Positions 6,641-11,152 of a stretch of DNA of 11,152 nt are shown in pieces; position 1 is the first letter of the stretch; the number at the start of each line of letters is the position of its first letter. A program made the position numbers and the translations under genes. The DNA is from Candidatus Nomurabacteria bacterium. GTDB taxonomy: Bacteria > Patescibacteriota > Minisyncoccia > Phycocordibacterales > UBA918. The notes beneath the pieces were generated by a model. That model had not been told where the DNA came from, did no database searches, and saw only the letters and a program-made list of their open reading frames with translations. Location: contig CALRHO010000021.1 of the NCBI GenBank assembly GCA_943359405.1, positions 1 to 11,152 of the forward strand, read 5' to 3'.

Positions 6641-7941
6641 AACTTCGACCCTTTGAACTATTCCTGATAACCTTTTTTGCAGTTTTAGCGGTTGCTGCTG
6701 TGACCCTCCTTGCGCTTTATGAGGCTCCAAAGGATCCTGACGCCAGCACAGTGTCTGGCCCGGTGCTCATTTGGGGAAGTCTGCCGGAGGAGCCAATGGT
6801 GACGCTTTTTGATGAATTGGGTCAAGACAATCCATCGCTCCAGAACGTCACCTATAAATACATTGATCCGCGTGACTTTAATGAGCGTTTTGTTAACGCC
6901 CTGGCCGACCGCACCAACCCAGACATAATCTTGATGCCCCATGAAGAACTGGTGGTTCATCGTGCCCGCTTAGCACCGTACAGCTTTGAACAGTTTTCCG
7001 TACGGGATTTCCGTGATCGCTTTATTGATGGGGCAGAAATTTTTGTACTACGCGACGGGGTGTATGCGGTGCCGCTGGCGGTTGACCCGCTGGTGCTGTT
7101 TTGGAATCGCACGCTTTTTGGTAATTCCGGCGTGCTTGGCGCACCGTCCTCATGGGAGCAACTTTCAGGTGAACTCGTACCTCGCCTTACCCTGCGAGAC
7201 TTTAACCGGACTATTAACCGGGCAGCCGTGGCGATGGGGCAATCAGACAACGTGACTCATCTGTACCCGGTACTTTCGATGTTGGCGATGCAAGCGGGAA
7301 GTCAGCTCGTCGTCGATGGTGAGGGACGGTATCAGGTGCTCATTGATGATGCCGTGAGCGCTAGTGGCACGAGACCGCTTTCGCAGGCACTCGAATTTTT
7401 CATGCGCTTTAGCAACCCGTCAAGTGTCGAGTATACCTGGAACCGAGCACAGCCACTCGATCGCGATGCGTTTGTCCGGGAAGAACTGGCGATGTACTTC
7501 GGATTTGCTAGTGAGGGTCCAGGGCTCGCCGTCCGCAACCCTAATATGAATTTTGATGTGGCCGAGGTGCCAAAAGGAGAAAAGGTACAGATTCGTCGTA
7601 CCTACGGTCGTTTTTATGGAATAGCCGTTGTTCGCAATGCCACTAATCTTGGTGGCGCCTTTGGAGCGATGAATATACTAGCCACTGAAGCGAATGCAAC
7701 TCGCCTCGCACAAGAATTTGGGATGGCTCCCGCTACGCGCGCTGGGCTGGGTGTTGGCACCAACGACATTTTTGGTCGCGTGGCCTACCGGGCCGCGCCG
7801 GTGGCACGCGGCTGGCTCACGCCGGGAGACACTGCCACGACTCAGGTCTTTGCTGACATGGTAGAACGGGCGGCGGCTGATCGGAGTAATGTTGCTGGGG
7901 CTGCGAGTGACGGGGTAGGTAGGTTACAATTAGCGTATTAG
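6637..7941 (+). CDS. Membrane-anchored extracellular solute-binding protein, family 1
   Basis: A 434-residue protein of the ABC-importer binding-protein fold (SBP_bac_1, sugar-type). Residues 8-28 form one hydrophobic helix with no lipobox Cys, so the protein is probably held by an uncleaved signal anchor with the binding lobes outside. The mature part starts with a typical strand (GPVLIWGSLPEEP, 41-53), continues with an NPDIILMP strand near 93-100 (the segment that usually follows the hinge), the DGVYAVPLAVDPLVLFWN motif (about 139-156) that in this family reads GKxYAVPxxxxxxxLxYN, and a late lobe with the sequence AREELAMYFGFASEG-like segment near 280. There is no permease or ATPase gene in the window, so its role in transport is unproven. 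It overlaps the methyltransferase by four bases and is followed 19 bases later by the pilin-like array. Confidence 0.85.
   Translation: MKLRPFELFLITFFAVLAVAAVTLLALYEAPKDPDASTVSGPVLIWGSLPEEPMVTLFDELGQDNPSLQNVTYKYIDPRDFNERFVNALADRTNPDIILMPHEELVVHRARLAPYSFEQFSVRDFRDRFIDGAEIFVLRDGVYAVPLAVDPLVLFWNRTLFGNSGVLGAPSSWEQLSGELVPRLTLRDFNRTINRAAVAMGQSDNVTHLYPVLSMLAMQAGSQLVVDGEGRYQVLIDDAVSASGTRPLSQALEFFMRFSNPSSVEYTWNRAQPLDRDAFVREELAMYFGFASEGPGLAVRNPNMNFDVAEVPKGEKVQIRRTYGRFYGIAVVRNATNLGGAFGAMNILATEANATRLAQEFGMAPATRAGLGVGTNDIFGRVAYRAAPVARGWLTPGDTATTQVFADMVERAAADRSNVAGAASDGVGRLQLAY
7925..7930 (+). promoter_or_regulatory. Possible -10 box (TACAAT) inside the end of the solute-binding gene
   Basis: TACAAT lies 30 bases before the ATG at 7961 and within the last codons of the upstream gene. 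It matches TATAAT at five of six positions, with no clear -35. The first pilin-like gene could equally be transcribed from 6066. Confidence 0.3.
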
Positions 7942-7960
7942 TAGCAGATTTTTCCTTCGT

Positions 7961-8698
7961 ATGTTTCGTGTTCGTCAGAGGCTGCTTCGTCCTCGTACAA
8001 AACTGGCACTCCTTACTCTCGCGTGGGTGGTGTGGGGATTCGTCACGGTGGGCGGGTTACAGACCGCTTTTGCTTCATGTGCTGATCCTGCTAATGCCGA
8101 ACCAAGTTTTGACTATAATCGGGACTGTAATAACAACCCGGATGGTACTCCACGTACTCAAACTGCCCCGGCAGCAGATCCATGGAGAACAGAAGCACCT
8201 ATTCCGGAAGGTCCGGAGCCAAACCTGCCTCCTATAGGGGGTACTCAAACACCAGTGAATCCAGCCCCAACAGGAGGAGCTACTGCAGAACAAAATAACA
8301 ACAGAAACAACCGAGCAGTTACTAATCCAAACCAGCCGACATTGCCAGGACCAGTGACAAATCCAAACCAGCCGACATTACCTGGGGCTGTCACCAATCC
8401 CAATCAAGGTAATGGAGCTGGAAATGGAGTTCAGCTTCGAAATCCGCTTGCTGGTATCAGTAGCATTCCCGACCTCCTCGCAGCTGTTCTTAATGTGATT
8501 ATTATCATCGCTATTCCTATCATTATCTTCTTCCTCATGCTTGCTGGCTTTAAGTACGTGATGGCGCGCGGTAATCCGAACACTATTTCAGAAGCCTCGC
8601 AAGCATTACTGTATGCCATTATCGGAGGGGTACTCATTCTGGGAGCTACCGCTATTGCACAAATCATCAAGAACTTAGTGAACGCTTTCCGTTCGTGA
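7961..8698 (+). CDS. Secreted pilin-like protein with repeat linker and C-terminal two-helix T4SS-pilin domain
   Basis: A 245-residue protein in three parts. Residues 1-39 are a signal sequence (Arg-rich start, hydrophobic 15-36); cleavage is likely near AFA-SC, and FASC resembles a lipobox. Residues 40-160 are a Pro/Asn/Gln/Gly-rich linker. It includes two full copies and one partial copy of a 12-residue repeat VTNPNQPTLPG(P/A) at 120-150. The C-terminal domain has two hydrophobic helices at about 176-199 and 215-236, joined by a polar turn KYVMARGNPNTISEASQ. This matches the VirB2/TrbC-like T4SS-pilin (Mbov_0395-like) pattern, recognised by eye. Such subunits form membrane-embedded or extruded filaments in known systems; here that role is inferred. 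It is the longest of five related proteins in the array. The ATG is preceded by the pyrimidine tract TTTTTCCTTCGT and no Shine-Dalgarno site. Confidence 0.8.
   Translation: MFRVRQRLLRPRTKLALLTLAWVVWGFVTVGGLQTAFASCADPANAEPSFDYNRDCNNNPDGTPRTQTAPAADPWRTEAPIPEGPEPNLPPIGGTQTPVNPAPTGGATAEQNNNRNNRAVTNPNQPTLPGPVTNPNQPTLPGAVTNPNQGNGAGNGVQLRNPLAGISSIPDLLAAVLNVIIIIAIPIIIFFLMLAGFKYVMARGNPNTISEASQALLYAIIGGVLILGATAIAQIIKNLVNAFRS
8318..8410 (+). repeat. 36-bp tandem repeat, 2.6 copies, coding for VTNPNQPTLPG(P/A)
   Basis: Units are at 8318-8353, 8354-8389 and 8390-8410 (partial). The protein units are nearly identical. At DNA level the first two share a long identical core (AATCCAAACCAGCCGACATT), while the third copy differs at several third codon positions. 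The repeat is in frame, so copy-number change would only lengthen or shorten the linker. Confidence 0.9.
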
Positions 8699-8970
8699 TC
8701 TTTCCCCGTATGCCTACCCCCACCACTTTCGCTGGTCTCGTTGATTTCTTCTTGCGGTTTATCAACTACCTCATCCCCTTTCTTTTTGCAGTGGTATTCT
8801 TGGTAGTAATGTGGAAATTGTTTGATGCGTGGGTGCTTCATGCTGATGACAGTGGTAAGCAGGAAGCGGGGCGGTCACTGGCGATAGTCGCCGTGATTGT
8901 GTTTGTGCTTATGCTGAGTGCCTGGGGAATTGTGGCAATGATCCGCAGCTCACTCTTTGGAATGCCGTAA
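8695..8970 (+). CDS. Small two-helix membrane protein, pilin-like
   Basis: A 91-residue protein if started at the GTG (8695), which overlaps the previous stop as GTGA. An ATG at 8710 gives 86 residues (MPTPTTF) and is preceded by CTTTCCCCGT, much like the tract before the 7961 gene; I cannot decide between them. There is no cleavable signal peptide. Two hydrophobic helices lie at about 22-44 and 60-83 (numbering from GTG), joined by a polar loop HADDSGKQEAGRSL. The loop matches the Asp-rich, A-x-x-G-(R/K) loop of the other array members, and the FINYLIPF start of helix 1 matches FINGIIIPF and FINAYLIPF in the next two genes. It is therefore a diverged member of the same family, tightly coupled to the 7961 gene. 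Function is unproven. Confidence 0.75.
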   Translation: MIFPRMPTPTTFAGLVDFFLRFINYLIPFLFAVVFLVVMWKLFDAWVLHADDSGKQEAGRSLAIVAVIVFVLMLSAWGIVAMIRSSLFGMP

Positions 8971-9034
8971 CAGGTTTTTAGTGAGGGTTATACACAGGGG
9001 GGCGGAACGTTCACTACCGGCACAAAGCACGGTG

Positions 9035-9040
9035 TATAAT
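9035..9040 (+). promoter_or_regulatory. Consensus -10 box (TATAAT) of the third pilin-like gene
   Basis: TATAAT at 9035-9040, overlapped downstream by a second candidate TATAGT (9046-9051). The ATG is 57 bases after the first box, so this gene has a real leader of about 50 bases, without a Shine-Dalgarno site. The 20 bases from 9035 match 15 of 20 positions at 9571-9590, ahead of the paralogous gene. Confidence 0.55.
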
Positions 9041-9097
9041 AGGGGTATAGTCGAACAATCATTACTAATCCGACTACCAGTTTAGATATAAATCATT

Positions 9098-9493
9098 ATG
9101 ACCAAGACCATTACCACGGGCGTAAGCGCACTCGTTGCAGCCACTGCCGCATTACTCTTGCCCGCTTTCGCGCTGGCTGGAAACTTTGACGCTTCGGGTG
9201 GTGATTTCGGCCAATTTCTGCGCAATGTCATTGGCTTTATCAACGGTATCATTATTCCGTTCATCCTGGGTGTTGGCTTCCTCTTCTTTGTGTGGGGTAT
9301 GTTCCTCTACTTCATTAAGGGTGGAGCTGATGATGATGCAAAGAGTCAGGGTAAGTCACTGATTATATACGCAACCGCTGGTTTCGTATTGATCTTCACT
9401 TTCTGGGGTCTTATTGAACTTCTCACGCGCAGTACCGGCTTTCAGGATCAGACGTTGGATGCGCAGTTTATTCCGCGTGCACCTGGTCTATAA
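9098..9493 (+). CDS. Signal-peptide-bearing two-helix pilin-like protein (paralogue A)
   Basis: A 131-residue protein. A signal peptide (1-27, cleavage near ALA-G) is followed by a short polar segment, helix 1 at about 45-73 and helix 2 at about 87-109. The loop between them reads FIKGGADDDAKSQGKSL and is presumably on the inner side. A 20-residue polar tail ends the protein. The layout (signal, helix, charged loop, helix) is that of the VirB2/TrbC-like T4SS-pilin group. It aligns without gaps to the next gene product at 52 of 78 positions (my hand count over residues 37-114), so the two are recent paralogues. It has its own promoter and is closed off by the long hairpin at 9511-9552, so it is probably expressed as a single-gene transcript. 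Assembly partners are not in the window. Confidence 0.82.
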   Translation: MTKTITTGVSALVAATAALLLPAFALAGNFDASGGDFGQFLRNVIGFINGIIIPFILGVGFLFFVWGMFLYFIKGGADDDAKSQGKSLIIYATAGFVLIFTFWGLIELLTRSTGFQDQTLDAQFIPRAPGL

Positions 9494-9510
9494 GGATAAA
9501 GCTCAACCTG

Positions 9511-9552
9511 CTACCACCAAAAACACCCCGTCTGGGGTGTTTTTGGTGGTAG
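9511..9552 (+). terminator. Very long perfect hairpin terminator between the two paralogous pilin-like genes
   Basis: A perfect 19-bp stem (9511-9529 with 9534-9552) with a GTCT tetraloop. The GC-rich core ACACCCC/GGGGTGT is followed by TTTTT, forming a normal intrinsic terminator. The T-run then pairs back with AAAAA upstream, and the stem continues with CTACCACC/GGTGGTAG. It reads the same way on both strands and could stop transcription from either side. Confidence 0.85.
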
Positions 9553-9570
9553 GCTCAGTACGAGGTACGC

Positions 9571-9576
9571 TATACT
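9571..9576 (+). promoter_or_regulatory. -10 box (TATACT) of the fourth pilin-like gene
   Basis: GC-TATACT, starting 18 bases after the terminator stem. The same GCTATACT octamer occurs before the genes at 2393 and 10101. The ATG is 40 bases downstream. There is no clear -35 and no Shine-Dalgarno site; the bases before the start include CCTCCC, which is the wrong strand for a ribosome site. Confidence 0.55.
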
Positions 9577-9616
9577 AGACGTATATCCGATTGTAATTCC
9601 TCCCACATCGTACTTT

Positions 9617-9994
9617 ATGTGCAAACGTGCCAGTGCTCTTCTTGTCAGTTTCTTGATGCTGCCACTTTTGGCCGCAGCGCAGGGTTTTTCACCAGATGGT
9701 GGTCCGCTCGGTGATACACTCTCAAATATTATTGCGTTCATTAATGCGTACCTCATCCCGTTTATCTTAGGTATCGGCTTTTTTTTCTTGGTGTGGGGTA
9801 TATTCCTCTACTTCATTAAGGGTGGCGCACATGATGAAGATAAAGCTAAGGGTAAGTCACTACTCGTCTATGCTACGGCGGGTTTTGTGATTATCTTCAT
9901 CTTCTGGGGTGTGGTAGAAATGCTAGCTACGAGCACAGGCTTTTTGAAGCCAACGATTGATCTACCAATACCAGGTTTTGAAATCGGTAACTAA
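9617..9994 (+). CDS. Signal-peptide-bearing two-helix pilin-like protein (paralogue B)
   Basis: A 125-residue protein. The signal peptide is residues 1-21 (cleavage near AAA-QG), helix 1 about 37-67, helix 2 about 82-104. The connecting loop FIKGGAHDEDKAKGKSL closely matches paralogue A. The tail after helix 2 (KPTIDLPIPGFEIGN) differs entirely from that of A, so divergence is concentrated at the ends, the parts most likely to be exposed. A 35-base DNA stretch coding for VWGIFLYFIKG differs from paralogue A at one base only, third positions included. The family and inferred role are as for A, a filament or membrane-complex subunit of the T4SS-pilin type. The start follows a leader of about 33 bases. 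No terminator is evident between this gene and the next (9995-10100). Confidence 0.82.
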   Translation: MCKRASALLVSFLMLPLLAAAQGFSPDGGPLGDTLSNIIAFINAYLIPFILGIGFFFLVWGIFLYFIKGGAHDEDKAKGKSLLVYATAGFVIIFIFWGVVEMLATSTGFLKPTIDLPIPGFEIGN

Positions 9995-10086
9995 CTACCT
10001 GATTTTAGTGGGTATGTGCTATGGCTGGACAACAATCTTGCTCGGACTTTTGTGTATGGATGATTTTGTAGGTACCCGCCGTGCGC

Positions 10087-10092
10087 TATACT
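10087..10092 (+). promoter_or_regulatory. -10 box (TATACT) of the fifth pilin-like gene, leaderless layout
   Basis: GC-TATACT with eight bases to the ATG at 10101, the same spacing as at 6066-6080. The start site should fall about two bases before the ATG, so the message is predicted leaderless. Confidence 0.6.
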
Positions 10093-10100
10093 ATTAACAT

Positions 10101-10436
10101 ATGGGAGGAGCACAACAGCAAGCCGCACAAGAAGCCGCCCGCTTTGTGGCCAAGGTGAATCAGATCATCTTGATACCTTTAATTGCGCTCCTTATGGGCC
10201 TGGCTTTTCTGGTATTCCTGTACGGTGCAGCCGAGTACATCATGAATGGTGATGATGAAGGAGCTCGAGAGACAGGTCGCAAGCATATGTTTTGGGGCAT
10301 CATTGGGCTTGTAGTTATGGTCTCGGCGTACGCCATTATCCAAATTGCCGCTGCGACATTTGGTCTCAATCAAACGCTCGATTGTGCAACCAACCCCAAT
10401 GCGGGAGGGTGCGCTAATATTTTCCGCGTGCAGTAA
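10101..10436 (+). CDS. Two-helix pilin-like protein without signal peptide, C-terminal Cys pair
   Basis: A 111-residue protein. Unlike paralogues A and B it has no signal peptide; a polar, Gln/Ala-rich N-terminus (1-19) leads into helix 1 at about 21-47. The loop YIMNGDDEGARETGRKHM (46-63) has the same acidic stretch followed by A-R-x-x-G-R as the other members. Helix 2 covers about 64-87. The tail has Cys95 and Cys104 flanking an Asn/Gly-rich turn (CATNPNAGGC), which could form a disulfide if the tail is extracellular. The fold pattern fits the T4SS-pilin/TrbC-like group. It is the last gene of the array and faces the minus-strand gene at the right edge. The purine stretch GGGAGGAG just after the ATG is coding and cannot act as its ribosome site. 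Confidence 0.8.
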   Translation: MGGAQQQAAQEAARFVAKVNQIILIPLIALLMGLAFLVFLYGAAEYIMNGDDEGARETGRKHMFWGIIGLVVMVSAYAIIQIAAATFGLNQTLDCATNPNAGGCANIFRVQ

Positions 10437-10492
10437 CATCCGCCACGCTATCCTCACGGCAGAGTGGGGCAGGGCATTCTGGAAGGACTCGC

Positions 10493-10534
10493 AAAAAAGA
10501 AAAGACCCGGCGCACGTAAGTGACGTCGGGTCTT
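10493..10534 (-). terminator. Rho-independent terminator of the right-edge minus-strand gene
   Basis: On the minus strand, AAGACCCG (10534-10527) pairs with CGGGTCTT (10509-10502). An inner ACGT/ACGT stem lies within the loop. It is followed by TTTTCTTTTTT (10503-10493). The + strand reading has no T-tail. Confidence 0.85.
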
Positions 10535-10542
10535 GAGTTGGA

Positions 10543-10561
10543 GCAGGGAGTTGAACCCCGC
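10543..10561 (-). other. tRNA/tmRNA T-arm-like hairpin just before the terminator, no matching 5' half found
   Basis: On the minus strand the sequence GCGGGG-TTCAACT-CCCTGC forms a 6-bp stem (one G-U) around a canonical seven-base T-loop (TTCAA start), then TCC. This looks like the 3' end of a tRNA or tmRNA. I could not find a consistent D-arm, anticodon arm, tmRNA GGTTTCGAC-type 5' end or a tag reading frame upstream. It may be a 3' UTR hairpin, a tRNA-end remnant or chance. Confidence 0.25.
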
Positions 10562-10592
10562 GGTTGAAGAACTTTTTATCTGGAAGGAGTTG

Positions 10593-11152
10593 TCAGCAGG
10601 GCAGAGTCTGTATGAACACGGTTGGACTTCTGCTCCTGGCCCATTCCTGGAGTTGCTCCCCTGGTTTTGGGCCTACACCACCCCCGCGTGCTTCCCACTG
10701 GAATTGCCTCTCAGCGTTCGTGCGATTGCTCGCTTGCAGATGGGCCTGAAAAGCTTCGAAAGACGAAGTATCAATCGACCAACGAATGCATCCTTGGTCA
10801 CGGGGTAGCGCGTGGAACGCTAACGTGGTGGCTCTGGTCCAAGGCATGGTCACAGCGTCGGCATTCAGTGCCGGCGCTGTCTGTCGTGCAGGGGCGGAGG
10901 TTCCGCCACCAGCACCACCTTCCGCCGGACTGCCGGGGGCCGGGATGCTCTGGCTTGCGTACGCAAGGTAGGCATCGGTTCGTTCTTTGCCAATTAGTCC
11001 GATGGCACCGCCGTAGGCCAAGGCGAGGGCGAGGGTAGTCCCTCCGATTCGCGCTGGCCACTTGGCGGCGCCATTGGTGGCAACAGCGTAGATGCCGTAG
11101 AGCACCGTAGCCACAGCCACTAGGATGATCAGCAGGGTGATGGCATCTGGAA
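10593..11152 (-). CDS. C-terminal part of an unrecognised membrane protein (partial, runs off the right edge)
   Basis: The frame is open from the window edge to TGA (10595-10593), 185 codons plus stop, so the start lies outside; an internal GTG at 11120 is just the first possible start. The visible part begins with a hydrophobic helix (ITLLIILVAVATVLYGIYAV), a short polar link (KWPARIG), and a second helix (TTLALALAYGGAIGLIG). A charged segment (KERTDAYLAYASQS) and a Pro/Gly/Ala linker rich in GGAGGG-type turns follow. Last comes a soluble C-terminal domain of about 85 residues with a pattern like a compact alpha/beta fold (FHALPRDQGCIRWSI, FEAFQAHLQASNR, GGGVGPKPGEQLQEWAR, PTVFIQTLP). I cannot name the family. 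The membrane-plus-linker-plus-domain design and position beside the pilin-like array suggest a surface or secretion role, but this is inference. It ends at a strong terminator (10493-10534). Confidence 0.7.
   Translation of the reverse strand, partial: PDAITLLIILVAVATVLYGIYAVATNGAAKWPARIGGTTLALALAYGGAIGLIGKERTDAYLAYASQSIPAPGSPAEGGAGGGTSAPARQTAPALNADAVTMPWTRATTLAFHALPRDQGCIRWSIDTSSFEAFQAHLQASNRTNAERQFQWEARGGGVGPKPGEQLQEWARSRSPTVFIQTLPC

Noticed and set aside
6000..8700. Use of an alternative genetic code (UGA as Gly)
   Set aside because: The methyltransferase (6638-6640) and the 7961 gene (8696-8698) end at TGA in positions that fit family length, and long conserved ORFs such as gyrA contain no in-frame TGA.
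9600..9606. CCTCCC shortly before the 9617 start as a ribosome signal
   Set aside because: This is the anti-Shine-Dalgarno sense, not the mRNA side; it cannot pair with 16S rRNA in the usual way.
10103..10110. GGGAGGAG as a Shine-Dalgarno site near the fifth pilin-like gene
   Set aside because: It lies after the ATG inside the coding region, and no start codon follows at suitable spacing.
10536..10640. Class II tRNA of about 98 nt using GGAGCAG/CTGCTCC as acceptor stem
   Set aside because: The acceptor strand would take bases needed for the T-stem, there is no D-loop GG and no clear anticodon arm, and the 5' part is coding.
10529..10890. tmRNA (ssrA) on the minus strand, suggested by the T-arm-like 3' end followed by a terminator
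   Set aside because: No GGTTTCGAC-type 5' sequence, no pairing 5' acceptor at the expected distance, and no tag frame ending in LAA or VAA. The same stretch is a convincing open reading frame.
1..11152. CRISPR array, insertion sequence or integrase/attachment site
   Set aside because: No regularly spaced repeats, no transposase or recombinase coding region and no flanking inverted repeats were seen. The only tandem repeat is the coding one at 8318-8410.

Overview
The window reads as bacterial chromosome from a Patescibacteria/CPR lineage, most likely Parcubacteria (Kaiserbacteria/Adlerbacteria-like). This is an inference. It rests on compact genes using TGA as stop, almost no Shine-Dalgarno sequences, -10 boxes placed so close to start codons that mRNAs should be leaderless, a four-domain S1 protein, a lone gyrA, and a cluster of small two-helix pilin-like membrane proteins of a kind common in this radiation. 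Standard code 11 fits; there is no sign of the recoded UGA of Gracilibacteria.

Layout. Left edge (1-199): a possible 3' end of a + strand gene, then a strong hairpin shared with the convergent S1-domain protein gene (200-1300, minus). A 400-base divergent region (1301-1702) follows, holding one doubtful small ORF. Then on the + strand come a metallo-beta-lactamase-fold protein with a degraded metal site (1703-2326), a single-pass membrane protein with a Ser/Thr/Ala-rich tail (2393-2896), and full-length gyrA (2972-5440). Two terminators, one per strand, separate gyrA from a convergent, unrecognised minus-strand gene (5522-5908) with Trp-centred internal repeats. From 6080 a + strand block starts: a class I methyltransferase, an overlapping membrane-anchored ABC-type solute-binding protein, and five tandem pilin-like proteins (7961-10436). 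The right edge (10593-11152, minus) is the C-terminal part of a membrane protein running out of the window, with its terminator at 10493-10534.

How the genes work together. The left half is housekeeping (translation, DNA topology). The right half looks like a cell-surface module: an orphan extracellular binding protein next to five TrbC/VirB2-like (T4SS-pilin, Mbov_0395-like) subunits. Two of these are recent duplicates with their own duplicated promoters and a terminator between them. No ATPase, permease or VirB4/VirD4-like gene is in the window, so what assembles or uses these subunits is unknown. This array, the leaderless promoter layout and the Trp-repeat orphan are the most interesting content.
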